Position numbers and translations under genes: made by a program. The notes below the pieces were generated by a model. That model was not told the DNA's origin, did no database searches, and saw only the letters and a list, made by a program, of their open reading frames with translations. 64,000 bases of DNA from Pseudoalteromonas galatheae (GTDB taxonomy: Bacteria > Pseudomonadota > Gammaproteobacteria > Enterobacterales > Alteromonadaceae), in contig NZ_PNCO02000001.1 in NCBI RefSeq assembly GCF_005886105.2, positions 1,237,001 through 1,301,000 on the forward strand, read 5' to 3'. Below, piece after piece: positions 7,151-16,826 of the stretch (positions are counted from its first letter, which is position 1; each line of letters opens with the position of its first letter).

Positions 7151-9256
7151 ATGGAAAGACCAAATACATTAAAGCCAATCTGGCTTTCAGGTGGCGACGT
7201 AGAGAAAAAGCGCGCTGAGATCAAAGCATACTTCAACAACAGCTGGCAGCAGTACGAATCATTATTTAGCAATATCAACAATGACGATGCCTATTTTGTG
7301 AAGGCTGAGCGGTTACGGCATCCACTCATTTTCTATTTCGGTCATACCGCTTGTTTTTACGTTAACAAGTTGATGTTAGGGAAATACATCACTCAACGCG
7401 TTAATCCTCATATTGAATCTACCTGCGCTGTCGGTGTAGATGAAATGTCTTGGGACGACCTTGATAGCAATAATTACGATTGGCCAACGGTGTCTGAAGT
7501 GCGTGCTTATCGCCAACAAGTGAATGCGCTTATTAACGGGTTAATAGACAAGATGGATATTACCCTTCCAATTACCCAAGATAGCCTTGTGTGGGTTGTC
7601 CTAATGGGTATTGAACATGAGCGTATCCATTTGGAAACTTCTTCGGTGATCATACGAATGCTGCCGCTGGCTGACTTGACTTTACAACCCGGTTGGGAAG
7701 CGTGTGATGAGTACGGTGACGCACCTGACAACAGCCTAGTTTCAGTAAGTGGTTGTGATGTTCGGCTTGGTAAACCTGAGTCAAATCAAACCTACGGTTG
7801 GGATAATGAATATGGTGTGCAAGACGTCAATGTGTCGCCATTCAAGGCCAGTAAGTATGTGGTTTCAAACCAAGAGTTTTTAACCTTTGTCGAAGCTGGT
7901 GGCTACAATCAGCCTGAGTTTTGGACGGCTGAAGGTCAAGCTTGGTTGGCTTCAACTAAATCAACCATGCCGCGCTTTTGGATAAAGAAAGACACAGGCT
8001 TATGGCAGCGAAACTTAGCTGAGGAGATCCCGTTACCACTCAACTGGCCAGTTGAGGTTAATTACCTTGAAGCAAAGGCTTTTTGTAATTGGAAATCCGG
8101 GCAAAGTGAGCACTTCGTACGCTTACCAACAGAAGCTGAGTGGCAAGTACTACGTGATAAGCTTGATGTTGATCTGCCGACATGGAATGAAGCGCCAGGG
8201 AACATCAACCTTGAAGTATGTGCTTCAAGCTGCCCGGTTAATCGTTTTGAAACTGAAGGCTTATTCGACATCATCGGCAATGTTTGGCAATGGACGGAGA
8301 GTCCAATCGACGCATACAGCGGCTTTAAAGTGCACCCTTTATACGATGATTTCTCGACACCTACTTTTGACGGTAAACATAATCTGATCAAAGGTGGTTC
8401 TTGGATTTCTACAGGCAACGAAGCCGTGCGAGATTCACGTTATGCCTTTAGACGCCACTTCTTCCAACATGCCGGATTTAGATATATCGAAAGTGAGGAA
8501 CCACAGGTGCCAGTGCAAAAGGTCAACTTGTGTGAAATGGATGCTGACGTTGCTAATGCGCTACATAGTCACTACGGCAAGCCTGTCATGCATTTTGGTA
8601 ATCCATTGCAAAGTGTTGTTTCAAAGCTAATGACGCATTATCAAGGTAATACAGATAAAGCGCTGGACTTGGGATGCTCGGTCGGTCGCGCAAGCTTTGA
8701 ATTAGCCAAACACTTTACACAAGTCGATGGTATCGATTTTACTGCGCGCAATATTCAGCACGCGTTGGCCTTAAAAGAAGGCTCACCGGTACGTTTTGCC
8801 ACCGAGATTGAAGGTGAAATTGTGAATTTCCACGAAGTGTCGACTTCGCAATTGGGTTTTGTTGAACTCAGTGATCGTATTCATTTCTGCCAAGGGGATG
8901 GTCATAACCTTAAACCACAATTCGCAGAGTATGACTTAATCTTATGTCATCGCGTTGTAGAGTACTTATATTCACCAAAAACTTTTTTAAACCAAATTAA
9001 ATCGCGTTTGAACGCTGGAGGGATCCTTGCGATAAGTTCTGCCTATCAGTGGGACAAAGCGCTGACCCAAGCACAAAACTGGTTGGGCGGTTATAAGGTC
9101 AGTGGTGAAAATGTCACAGGCCGCGATGGTTTAGAAATTTTACTGGGACAAGACTTTGAGTTGCTCGCTGCAGACGAAGTGATGTCCGCCATAAGCAAAA
9201 ACGCACGTAAAGTTGAACTAGAGGAGTGTCAACTTACGTTATGGCGTCTTAAATAG
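7151..9256 (+). CDS. ovoA: 5-histidylcysteine sulfoxide synthase OvoA with C-terminal methyltransferase
   Basis: A 701-aa OvoA, the first enzyme of ovothiol A synthesis. It is an iron oxygenase that couples histidine C5 to cysteine with sulfoxidation, fused to a SAM methyltransferase that N-methylates the thiol-histidine. Domains: DinB-like region (about 15-190) with H65 in FGHTA and the motif H156-E-R-I-H160-L-E162, which should supply the three iron-binding histidines; an FGE/sulfatase-modifying-factor fold (about 225-475) ending in GGSWISTGNEAVRDSRYAFRR and HAGFRY; and a class I methyltransferase (from about 500) with ALDLGCSVG at 504-512. I chose ATG 7151, which has an AAAGAAG site upstream. 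A strong terminator follows, and ovoB begins 52 bases downstream of the stop. Confidence 0.92.
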   Translation: MERPNTLKPIWLSGGDVEKKRAEIKAYFNNSWQQYESLFSNINNDDAYFVKAERLRHPLIFYFGHTACFYVNKLMLGKYITQRVNPHIESTCAVGVDEMSWDDLDSNNYDWPTVSEVRAYRQQVNALINGLIDKMDITLPITQDSLVWVVLMGIEHERIHLETSSVIIRMLPLADLTLQPGWEACDEYGDAPDNSLVSVSGCDVRLGKPESNQTYGWDNEYGVQDVNVSPFKASKYVVSNQEFLTFVEAGGYNQPEFWTAEGQAWLASTKSTMPRFWIKKDTGLWQRNLAEEIPLPLNWPVEVNYLEAKAFCNWKSGQSEHFVRLPTEAEWQVLRDKLDVDLPTWNEAPGNINLEVCASSCPVNRFETEGLFDIIGNVWQWTESPIDAYSGFKVHPLYDDFSTPTFDGKHNLIKGGSWISTGNEAVRDSRYAFRRHFFQHAGFRYIESEEPQVPVQKVNLCEMDADVANALHSHYGKPVMHFGNPLQSVVSKLMTHYQGNTDKALDLGCSVGRASFELAKHFTQVDGIDFTARNIQHALALKEGSPVRFATEIEGEIVNFHEVSTSQLGFVELSDRIHFCQGDGHNLKPQFAEYDLILCHRVVEYLYSPKTFLNQIKSRLNAGGILAISSAYQWDKALTQAQNWLGGYKVSGENVTGRDGLEILLGQDFELLAADEVMSAISKNARKVELEECQLTLWRLK

Positions 9257-9267
9257 TCTTTGATACA

Positions 9268-9298
9268 CATGCCAGCAAAAATGCTGGCATGATTTTTT
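9268..9298 (+). terminator. Intrinsic terminator between ovoA and ovoB
   Basis: A perfect 9-bp stem, CATGCCAGC (9268-9276) and GCTGGCATG (9283-9291), with loop AAAAAT, is followed by ATTTTTT. It lies entirely in the 52-base ovoA-ovoB gap, so it should stop or attenuate read-through into ovoB. Confidence 0.85.
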
Positions 9299-9308
9299 AG
9301 GTTAAAGA

Positions 9309-10421
9309 ATGGAATTAGTATTACCTGAACACATTAAGTTTAGTCAAAGCTTGGCTGCTCCAATCGACGTCAACTTGAGTGATTCCTGCGCTCAAGGCGT
9401 CACGCTCGGTGAACTTATTGAGCTTAGTGGCGGCAAAATGCCAGACATTGAACTGGGTTACAATCCGATTGCGGGCAGTGAAGGGCTAAAAGCGGCGATT
9501 AAAGCTTATCATCTGCCGACGACTGTGTGTGTAGATCTTAATCAAATCGTGACGTTTAACGGTGCTCAAGAAGCTATTTTCACGACGATGGCGCAGTTAC
9601 TAGAGCCACAAGATGAGGTGGTGGTCTGCACACCAAGTTACCCATCGCTTGCAACACTCCCCAAACAGTTTGGCGCTATCGTCAACACCGTGCCATTGCG
9701 AGAAGAGAACAACTGGCAGTTTGATATAGAAAGACTCAAAAACGCAGTGACGACAAACACCAAACTCATTATCGTCAACGCTCCTCATAATCCAACGGGC
9801 ACAGGTTTGACTGACAATGAAGTTGGACAAATACAACAGCTGGCAGAGCAGTGTGGTGCTTACATTTTAAGTGATGAAGTATCAGCACAGAGCCATGGCG
9901 ATGACCGCGCAGTAAGTGGACGGTTTTCGGCTTATCCGCGGTCGATTACGTTAGGCGTATTATCCAAAAGTATGGGCTTGCCTGGGATCCGAGTAGGGTG
10001 GGCAATTTGCGGTTCGAAAGCACTAGCAAATGCGCTGCTGGCCGGTAAAAGCTACTTAAGCATTTGTGGCAGTAAAGTGGACGATTTATTGGCGACGACC
10101 GCATTACTGCATAGTGAAACTATTTTAGCGCATAATGCGAGCATCATTGCAAATAACGTTCAATTGATGCGTGAATTTGTCAGTTTATACTCGCAAAAAG
10201 TAACTTGGGTTGAGCCACATGGCGGGGTGTTGTCATTGCTGAAGATTAATTCAGTAAGAGATTCTGAAAAGTGGTCACGTCAATTTGCAGAGACCTCGAG
10301 TACGCTATTGTTACCCGCAAAGTTATTTCTATTGGAGAGTGAGTGCCATTTCCGTTTAGGTACGGGTAAGCGCAACTTTGCCGCTGGTTTGGTAAGGCTT
10401 GAAACATACCTCAGTGACTAG
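9309..10421 (+). CDS. ovoB: OvoB, PLP-dependent sulfoxide lyase of ovothiol synthesis
   Basis: A 370-aa fold-type I PLP enzyme of the class I/II aminotransferase family. It contains the substrate loop NAPHNPTGTG, the aspartate segment AYILSDEVSAQ and the Schiff-base lysine K220 in VLSKSMGLPGIRVGW. Next to ovoA such a protein is OvoB, which cleaves the 5-histidylcysteine sulfoxide to the free thiol-histidine, pyruvate and ammonia. It starts at ATG 9309 with an AGG-type site 8-9 bases upstream. The terminator ahead of it implies either partial read-through from ovoA or its own promoter, though no promoter fits in the 52-base gap without overlapping the hairpin. The identity rests mainly on context, since many aminotransferases share these motifs. 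Confidence 0.85.
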   Translation: MELVLPEHIKFSQSLAAPIDVNLSDSCAQGVTLGELIELSGGKMPDIELGYNPIAGSEGLKAAIKAYHLPTTVCVDLNQIVTFNGAQEAIFTTMAQLLEPQDEVVVCTPSYPSLATLPKQFGAIVNTVPLREENNWQFDIERLKNAVTTNTKLIIVNAPHNPTGTGLTDNEVGQIQQLAEQCGAYILSDEVSAQSHGDDRAVSGRFSAYPRSITLGVLSKSMGLPGIRVGWAICGSKALANALLAGKSYLSICGSKVDDLLATTALLHSETILAHNASIIANNVQLMREFVSLYSQKVTWVEPHGGVLSLLKINSVRDSEKWSRQFAETSSTLLLPAKLFLLESECHFRLGTGKRNFAAGLVRLETYLSD

Positions 10422-10495
10422 ATTAATCCAGCATTCAAACTAAGCGTCTATGATAGGTCGTGTTATTTTAATTTAATGCAGGAAAGGAAAAACCT

Positions 10496-11059
10496 ATGGT
10501 AAACGTTAAACATTTAATGGCTGGCTTTTTGGCCGTCATGCTTAGTGCATGTGCTTCAATGGGTGATGGTGACAAGGTTGAAAAGCAACGTGCCATCCTA
10601 GATATGAAAAACGATGTACTTACTCAGCTTTACAGCAAAAAGCCGGATACACGCTCGCAACTAGCGGCAGCTCCGGGCTATGCTGTTTTTTCTAATGCCA
10701 ATATTAATCTGTTATTTGTTGCTGCTGGAACAGGTTACGGTGTCGTACACGATAATACAGTGGGAAGTAACACTTATATGAATATGGCTGAAGGTGGTGT
10801 CGGCCTTGGTCTAGGTGTAAAAGATTATCGTATTGTGATGGTATTCCATACTCCTGAAGCAATGAATAAGTTTGTTACGTCAGGTTGGACGTTTGGTGGA
10901 AATGCAGATGCTGCAGCTAAAGCCGCTAAAAAGGGCGGGTCGGTAGAAGGCGAAGCCTATTATGGCGATGTTACTGTGTACACCTTTACTGAAAGTGGTT
11001 TAGCACTGCAAGCAACAGTAAAAGGCACTAAATTTTGGAAAGATAAAGAACTAAATTAA
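10496..11059 (+). CDS. SYLF (Ysc84) domain lipoprotein
   Basis: A 187-aa predicted lipoprotein with a signal peptide and lipobox LSAC, giving Cys19 as the lipidated residue. The remainder is a SYLF/Ysc84 domain (about 45-187), recognised by APGYAVFSNANINLLFVAAGTGYGVV, GGVGLGLGVKDYRIVMVF and the GGNADAAAKAA loop. SYLF domains bind lipids; the bacterial forms are of unknown role. It has an AGGAAAGG ribosome-binding site just upstream. It is monocistronic and is followed by a terminator shared with the convergent MFS gene. Confidence 0.85.
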   Translation: MVNVKHLMAGFLAVMLSACASMGDGDKVEKQRAILDMKNDVLTQLYSKKPDTRSQLAAAPGYAVFSNANINLLFVAAGTGYGVVHDNTVGSNTYMNMAEGGVGLGLGVKDYRIVMVFHTPEAMNKFVTSGWTFGGNADAAAKAAKKGGSVEGEAYYGDVTVYTFTESGLALQATVKGTKFWKDKELN

Positions 11060-11081
11060 GATGATGTAATAATGACTTTAG

Positions 11082-11112
11082 AGAAAAGCCCCGTAAATCG
11101 GGGCTTTTCTTT
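11082..11112. terminator. Bidirectional terminator between SYLF and MFS genes
   Basis: Arms AGAAAAGCCCC (11082-11092) and GGGGCTTTTCT (11100-11110) form an 11-bp stem with a 7-base loop. A-rich and T-rich flanks allow it to serve both converging genes. Confidence 0.85.
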
Positions 11113-11114
11113 GA

Positions 11115-12320
11115 TTACTTGCTTACCTCTTCGGCGCTGAGGCTTTTCTCAAAGCGCCTGTTTAGCAACTGGCAGACGATGGTCAGCACAATGGCAGCGA
11201 ACATAAAGCTCGAGAACGGCATAGGTGACTCAGGAACCGCGAGCGCAAGTAAAGGGCCGACCAAAGCGCCACTACCAAATCGTAGCGTGCCTATCACCGC
11301 GGTAGCGGTACCGGTTTGATGTTCAAAACTCAGTAATATCAGCGCATCAGCGTTGCTGGCAATGATCCCCAAACTCATCATCAAAGGTGCAATGGCAGAA
11401 GCTAACACCCAAACCGAGACGGATTGGCTACTGAGTATGACCAAGAGTGTGGAACAGACAACACCAATCGCAAGACCGATATTGAGCATTTTTCTAGAAC
11501 CAAGCCTTGGTACTAAACGCGTGTTGGCAAAGTTACCAAGCATCAATGCAATCACATTCATGGCGAATAACACTCCAAAAAGCTGTTCCGACACACCATA
11601 ATACTCAAGATAAATAAATGAAACTGAGGTTAAAAAGCAAAAGAATGCAAATGATGCCAGCATTGAAGAAAGAATATCGTAGCGGGCCTTCTTTTGTGTT
11701 AACACAATGCGGTAATTTTTTAAGAAAAACGATAAGCTAAGCGGTACATCGGCGTTGGTTGGAATTGCAATACAGAAAAACTGTAATGCGATGATAACCA
11801 ATACTGCATAAACCGCTAAAAACCAAAAAATGGCGTGCCAATCAAAGTACAACAAGATCAACGCACCAAGTGAGGGGGCAATAAGTGGCGCGATCATCAT
11901 GATCATCGACACATAAGACATCCCTTTGGCTGTATGCTCTTTGTAATAATAGCGGATCACGCCTGGTACAACAACAGTCGCTGCGGCACCACAAAATGCT
12001 TGAACGACCCGCAAGAAGCAAAACATATCAATGTCATTTGTTAGTGCAAGCCCAATTGATGATGCGGTAAACCCGACTAAACCCCAAATAGCTAACGTCT
12101 GCCTTGAGAATCTATCTGCAAGGGGGCCGAACACCATCATGCCGACAGCATAGCCTGCCAAATAACTACTAAGAGAAACCTGCACTTGCTCGAGCGGGCT
12201 ATTCAAGCTGTCTGCAATCGCGAGCATCGCAGGTAGGTACAAGTCGATGGCTAATGGTGTTATCGCAACAATACTAGCCAGTAATGGCAACAGTATTGCG
12301 GGGAGTGTTGATGACTTCAT
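11115..12320 (-). CDS. Bcr/CflA-family MFS multidrug exporter
   Basis: A 401-aa major facilitator protein with 12 predicted membrane helices. The first helix carries AITPLAIDLYLPAM, the signature of the Bcr/CflA subfamily, and the loop 2-3 motif reads GPLADRFSRQTLAIWGL. Members export bicyclomycin, chloramphenicol and other drugs or metabolites by proton antiport. No regulator lies next to it. The subfamily is well supported; the substrate is unknown. Confidence 0.87.
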   Translation of the reverse strand: MKSSTLPAILLPLLASIVAITPLAIDLYLPAMLAIADSLNSPLEQVQVSLSSYLAGYAVGMMVFGPLADRFSRQTLAIWGLVGFTASSIGLALTNDIDMFCFLRVVQAFCGAAATVVVPGVIRYYYKEHTAKGMSYVSMIMMIAPLIAPSLGALILLYFDWHAIFWFLAVYAVLVIIALQFFCIAIPTNADVPLSLSFFLKNYRIVLTQKKARYDILSSMLASFAFFCFLTSVSFIYLEYYGVSEQLFGVLFAMNVIALMLGNFANTRLVPRLGSRKMLNIGLAIGVVCSTLLVILSSQSVSVWVLASAIAPLMMSLGIIASNADALILLSFEHQTGTATAVIGTLRFGSGALVGPLLALAVPESPMPFSSFMFAAIVLTIVCQLLNRRFEKSLSAEEVSK

Positions 12321-12550
12321 ATGTTGGTATTGTTACCTTGTTAATGTTAAGCAGAATAAATACACCAATCAGAGACGCTTTATATGGAGATGGTACTCGA
12401 TGCACTGGAGTAGAGCAGCGAAAAGACGGCGTTGTGATCAGCAGAAGTTCATGAAAAATTTTTTATATTGTACTAAGTTAGTCTCGTTAAGTGACGAAAT
12501 TGCGGTAAACTTAGAGAAACTTAAGTTGTAAAAAAGAAAAGGAACAAGTT

Positions 12551-13348
12551 ATGAAAAAACTGGTTCTCGCGATAGCCGTAGCGGCAACGCTTGCCGGTTG
12601 TAAAACATCGCCTACCGGACGCACTCAGTTAGCGCTCTATTCAGAGCAGCAAATGGACCAAATGGGTGTTGCGAGCTTTGAACAAATGAAGCAAGAGCAA
12701 AAAGTCGATACTGATGCTAAAACCAATCGCTACGTTAAGTGTATTGCAAATGCCTTAATAGCACAACTTCCAGCAAACTACGCAAACCAGCAATGGGAAG
12801 TCGTAGTATTTGAAGATGACTCTGCCAATGCATTTGCGCTACCCGGCGGTAAAATCGGAGTTCACACGGGGATTCTCAAAGTTGCAGAAAACCAAGATCA
12901 ACTTGCGGCGGTTATGGGTCACGAAGTAGGGCATGTTATTGCCGAACACGCTAATGAACGTGTTTCGCAAAACAGTGTGTTGCAGTTTGGTCTGCAAGCA
13001 GGTGCAGCGGTACTTGAAATGAATAATATCGAATATCGCAATGCCATTATGCAGGGATTAGGTCTTGGTGCACAGTACGGTGTAGCACTGCCATTTAGCC
13101 GCTCTCATGAAAGCGAAGCGGATGTTATCGGCTTAGATCTAATGGCTAAGGCAGGCTTTAATCCTGAAGGCTCTGTTGCACTTTGGCAAAATATGGCGAA
13201 AATGAGCGAACAGCGTCCACCAGAATTTATGTCGACGCACCCTGCGCCAGAAAACCGAATTAAGCAATTACAAGCCAACATGATAACAGCCCAAACAACC
13301 GCTAACAAAGCGCGTGCGGGTGGATTTACACCAAGCTGTAAACGCTAA
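12551..13348 (+). CDS. M48-family lipoprotein metalloprotease (LoiP/YcaL-like)
   Basis: A 265-aa lipoprotein with lipobox LAGC (Cys17) and an M48 peptidase domain. The zinc motif is H124-E-V-G-H128 (MGHEVGHVIAEHANER), and the third ligand lies in the SHESEADVIGLDLMAKAGF segment. The C-terminal STHPAPENRIKQL is also typical of the family. LoiP and YcaL of E. coli degrade misfolded outer-membrane proteins, so an envelope quality-control role is likely. It has a GGAAC-type site upstream and ends at a hairpin shared with the next, convergent gene. Confidence 0.87.
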   Translation: MKKLVLAIAVAATLAGCKTSPTGRTQLALYSEQQMDQMGVASFEQMKQEQKVDTDAKTNRYVKCIANALIAQLPANYANQQWEVVVFEDDSANAFALPGGKIGVHTGILKVAENQDQLAAVMGHEVGHVIAEHANERVSQNSVLQFGLQAGAAVLEMNNIEYRNAIMQGLGLGAQYGVALPFSRSHESEADVIGLDLMAKAGFNPEGSVALWQNMAKMSEQRPPEFMSTHPAPENRIKQLQANMITAQTTANKARAGGFTPSCKR

Positions 13349-13355
13349 TTTCTCA

Positions 13356-13394
13356 AAACACCAATTACACTTAAGTTAAGTGTAATTGGTGTTT
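13356..13394. terminator. Bidirectional hairpin terminator, 18-bp stem
   Basis: A perfect inverted repeat with 18-base arms (13356-13373 and 13377-13394) and loop AGT. The stop codon of the minus-strand YgjP-like gene (13376-13378) lies inside it, so the hairpin forms at the 3' ends of both convergent transcripts. Confidence 0.8.
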
Positions 13395-13882
13395 CCTTCT
13401 GTCTCACACATCAGCATAAATAGCCGTAATTCTAGCTCAAGTTGATGATAGTTGGGCTCCATGTGCTGACAAAGCTTGTAAAACGCTTTGTTATGGTCTT
13501 TCTCTTTAAAGTGCGCTAGCTCGTGTACAACCAATGCTCGTAACACCGCCTCGGGAGCGTGTTTTAACTGCGCTGCGATGTGTATTTGGTGCGACGTTTT
13601 TTGTTTTTGCCCGTGCCGTGTGGTTTTGAACGTATGTGTTCCTAACGCATTCAATACCATATTGTTGCGCTTCTCAAACTTGGCCTGCGATACCCGTGGG
13701 GTATTTTTTAAGTACTGTTGTCTTAATCCTTCTACATATTCGTAAAGTAGCTTATCGCTTTTGATTTGATGCGGTTCAGGATAGCGGCTTTTGAAAAACA
13801 CACTGAGTCGTTTGCTCTCTATTAACTGAGTGACTTGAGTTTGGACTTGCTCGGAGTAGTTTAAAAAATAGGGATGGGACAT
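13376..13882 (-). CDS. YgjP-like (DUF45) metallopeptidase-domain protein
   Basis: A 168-aa protein with the zinc-peptidase motif VVHELAHFKEKDHNKAFYKLCQHMEPNY in its C-terminal half, the signature of the YgjP/DUF45 family (related to M48 and SprT). Family members lack a signal peptide and their substrates are unknown. The start codon overlaps the stop of the DUF72 gene by one base, so the two form an operon. Confidence 0.8.
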   Translation of the reverse strand: MSHPYFLNYSEQVQTQVTQLIESKRLSVFFKSRYPEPHQIKSDKLLYEYVEGLRQQYLKNTPRVSQAKFEKRNNMVLNALGTHTFKTTRHGQKQKTSHQIHIAAQLKHAPEAVLRALVVHELAHFKEKDHNKAFYKLCQHMEPNYHQLELELRLFMLMCETEGNTNYT

Positions 13883-14739
13883 TAAAACAGCGCCTCTTGC
13901 TTTGCTTCTTTTTCAGCGGGGAATGGATTGCTTACTTGATGATGTATCTCTAAATCAGCAATAAATTGTCTTGCTAAAAATGGCGCATCAAAATTGTCTG
14001 CGGTATGGAAAAACACATAAGGTGATTTACCTTCACTGAGCCATTGATTGAGTTTAGTTAACCAAGGCTGGTAAAAGTCTCTATTAGACTCAAGCTGAGA
14101 GCAACCAACAAATCGCAGAATTGGGCTGTCTCCTGTAGCAATAGCATGTACAGGCAATCGCGGCTTTTTTTGTTGTGCATCTACTATCGCAGGGGTACTG
14201 GCAGGCTCGCTAAAGAGTGCGCGAGTATCCATCACGATGCGATTGTAGTTATTTTCGATTAAATATTGGTTGTATCTGCGCTCAGCATCACCTTTACGAT
14301 AAAAGTCCCAATGTCGTACTTCAACACCAACAGTTAGTGATTTGGGCAACCAAGATAAAAATTGTCGCATTTTATTTATATGTTCAGGCGCAAACTGCGC
14401 AGGTAATTGCAGCATTAACACGCCCAATTTAGGGAACAACGGTGCCATGTTTTTACACCAAGTCAATAATTCATCTTGGCAGTGGCTAAGTGCCATTTCA
14501 TGACTAAAACGCTTAGGAATTTTAAACGTAAAGCGAAAGTCATCAGGCACTTGTTCTAGCCATTTTAATACGGTCTGCGGATTTGGATCGGCATAAAAAG
14601 TCGTATTACCTTCAACGCTATTAAAAATTTGGCCATACTCTTTGAGCATATTTGTGGCGCTACAATGGCTGGAAAATACTCGACCTTTCCAGTGTGCGCT
14701 ACTCCATTGTGGGCAACCCAGATACAACATAGTGATCAA
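13882..14739 (-). CDS. DUF72 (YecE-like) TIM-barrel protein
   Basis: A 285-aa cytoplasmic protein of the DUF72/YecE family. It begins LYLGCPQWSSAHWKGRVF and contains NSVEGNTTFYADP, RFTFKIPKRFSHEM, LMLQLPAQFAPE and YVFFHTADNFDAPFLA, all family signatures. The fold is a TIM barrel and the function is unknown. The start may be ATG 14739 or the ATG three codons later. It is co-transcribed with the YgjP-like gene, which overlaps its stop codon. Confidence 0.85.
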   Translation of the reverse strand: MITMLYLGCPQWSSAHWKGRVFSSHCSATNMLKEYGQIFNSVEGNTTFYADPNPQTVLKWLEQVPDDFRFTFKIPKRFSHEMALSHCQDELLTWCKNMAPLFPKLGVLMLQLPAQFAPEHINKMRQFLSWLPKSLTVGVEVRHWDFYRKGDAERRYNQYLIENNYNRIVMDTRALFSEPASTPAIVDAQQKKPRLPVHAIATGDSPILRFVGCSQLESNRDFYQPWLTKLNQWLSEGKSPYVFFHTADNFDAPFLARQFIADLEIHHQVSNPFPAEKEAKQEALF

Positions 14740-14924
14740 AACAACGATTAAATGTGTGAATAGTGTATCAGATCCTTAGATTGAGGATGACAATGCAGCG
14801 TATTTTTATATAATTGGCGGTTATTGAAAATGAGTCTTAGCGACTGGCTTACCAATACTGTGAATTCATATTGTGTGGTGAGAAGTGATTAGTCGTAAGA
14901 GCAAACTGGACTGACAGGAATTTT

Positions 14925-16709
14925 ATGCGCTCTATATACTGCGGAAAACTAAATAAGAGCCATGTAGATCAGGAAGTTGAACTATGTGGTTGGATCAATA
15001 AACGTCGTGACCTTGGCGGCCTAATCTTTGTCGATTTAAGAGATAGAGAAGGGCTTGTGCAAGTGGTATTCGATCCTGAAGTGGAAGGCTTAATGGATAA
15101 AGCGAATACGTTGCGCCAAGAGTTCTGTGTTCAGATCAAAGGTGTTGTCCGTGCGCGTCCTGAAAGCCAAGTAAACAAAGACATGGCAACCGGTGAAGTT
15201 GAGATCTTAGGCACTGGCTTAACCATTATCAACCGTTCAGAACCATTACCGCTTGACTTCAATCAGCAAAACTCTGAAGAGCGTCGTCTTAAGTACCGTT
15301 ATTTAGACCTACGCCGTCTAGAAATGAGCGATCGCATTAAGATGCGTGCTAAAGCGAGTAGCTTTGTGCGTCGTTTCTTGGATGAAAATGCATTCTTAGA
15401 CATTGAAACGCCAGTACTAACGAAAGCGACACCTGAAGGTGCACGCGACTATCTAGTACCAAGTCGTGTTCACAAAGGCAGTTTCTATGCGCTACCGCAG
15501 TCGCCGCAGCTATTTAAGCAGCTACTAATGATGTCTGGTTTTGACCGCTACTATCAAATCGTAAAATGTTTCCGTGATGAAGACTTACGTGCCGATCGCC
15601 AGCCAGAGTTCACTCAGATAGATATCGAAACGTCATTTATGAGCTCAGATCAAGTTCGTAGTGTGACAGAAAAAATGATCCGCGAAATGTGGCAGTCTTT
15701 CCTAGACGTTGATTTGGGTGAGTTCCCAGTGATGCCGTACAGCGAAGCGATGAGCAAATATGGTTCGGACAAACCAGACCTACGTAACCCGCTTGAGCTT
15801 ATCGACGTTGCAGACATCGTAAAAGACGTTGAATTTAAAGTACTAAGCGGCCCTGCGAACGACGAAAAAGGTCGTGTTGCAGTACTGTCAGTGCCTGGTG
15901 GCGCACAACTTTCACGTAAGCAAATCGATGAATACACTAAGTTTGTAGGTATTTATGGTGCGAAAGGCCTGGCATGGATGAAAGTAAACGACCGTGATGC
16001 AGGTATCGAAGGCGTACAGTCGCCAATTGCTAAATTCTTGAACGAAGAAGTGATCAATGCACTGCTTGAGCGCACAGGCGCAAACACAGGTGACATTATT
16101 CTATTCGGTGCAGACAAGCGCAATACCGTAAATGAAGCGATGGGCGCGCTACGTCTGAAGATTGGTCTTGATTTAGAAATTACTGATCTTAATAAGTGGG
16201 CACCACTTTGGGTAGTTGACTTCCCGATGTTCGAAGAAGACGACGAAGGCAACCTACACGCGGTACACCACCCGTTTACTGCACCTAAGGGCGTAAGTGC
16301 TTCGGAACTTGAAGCAAACCCAGCAGGTACACTTTCTGATGCATACGATATGGTACTTAACGGCTACGAAGTAGGTGGCGGTTCGGTTCGTATTCACAAC
16401 AACGAAATGCAGCAGGCAGCGTTCAGGATCCTTGGCATTGAAGAGTCTGAGCAGCAAGAGAAGTTTGGTTTCTTACTCGATGCTCTGAAGTATGGCACGC
16501 CTCCACACGCAGGTTTGGCATTCGGTCTTGACCGTTTGGTGATGCTACTGTGTGGCACTGACAACATCCGTGACGTTATTGCGTTCCCGAAAACAACGCA
16601 AGCGTCGTGCTTGATGACGGATGCACCAAGCCCTGCAAACCCAGATGCGCTAAAAGAGCTTGCTATCTCAATCGAAAAGCAGTTAGTAGAGCAAGGTGAA
16701 GGCGAGTAA
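14925..16709 (+). CDS. aspS: Aspartyl-tRNA synthetase
   Basis: A 594-aa class IIb aminoacyl-tRNA synthetase that charges tRNA-Asp; E. coli AspS has 590 residues. Domains: N-terminal OB-fold anticodon-binding region (about 1-107, [22 protein letters not shown]), catalytic core with motif 2 ([20 protein letters not shown]), a GAD insertion of the bacterial type (about 285-420), and motif 3 near the C-terminus ([13 protein letters not shown]). It has a GACAGGAAT-type site upstream and is followed by an intrinsic terminator before ruvC. Confidence 0.97.
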   Translation: MRSIYCGKLNKSHVDQEVELCGWINKRRDLGGLIFVDLRDREGLVQVVFDPEVEGLMDKANTLRQEFCVQIKGVVRARPESQVNKDMATGEVEILGTGLTIINRSEPLPLDFNQQNSEERRLKYRYLDLRRLEMSDRIKMRAKASSFVRRFLDENAFLDIETPVLTKATPEGARDYLVPSRVHKGSFYALPQSPQLFKQLLMMSGFDRYYQIVKCFRDEDLRADRQPEFTQIDIETSFMSSDQVRSVTEKMIREMWQSFLDVDLGEFPVMPYSEAMSKYGSDKPDLRNPLELIDVADIVKDVEFKVLSGPANDEKGRVAVLSVPGGAQLSRKQIDEYTKFVGIYGAKGLAWMKVNDRDAGIEGVQSPIAKFLNEEVINALLERTGANTGDIILFGADKRNTVNEAMGALRLKIGLDLEITDLNKWAPLWVVDFPMFEEDDEGNLHAVHHPFTAPKGVSASELEANPAGTLSDAYDMVLNGYEVGGGSVRIHNNEMQQAAFRILGIEESEQQEKFGFLLDALKYGTPPHAGLAFGLDRLVMLLCGTDNIRDVIAFPKTTQASCLMTDAPSPANPDALKELAISIEKQLVEQGEGE

Positions 16710-16726
16710 GTTCGTCAACCTGGTGT

Positions 16727-16756
16727 AAAAGAGGCGGCTTAGGTCGCCTTTTTTGA
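16727..16756 (+). terminator. Intrinsic terminator after aspS
   Basis: AAAAGAGGCG (16727-16736) pairs with CGCCTTTTTT (16745-16754), with one G-U pair and an 8-base loop; the pairing arm itself supplies the T-run. Confidence 0.8.
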
Positions 16757-16826
16757 TCTTATGTACTAGCTTATAACTGGTAATCTATACAGTATTTTGG
16801 CATTATAACCAAAAAATCAAGAGACG

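Noticed and set aside
12247..12531. Plus-strand open frame of 94 codons before the M48 gene
   Set aside because: It overlaps the start of the MFS gene antisense and shows no start signal or protein-like pattern.
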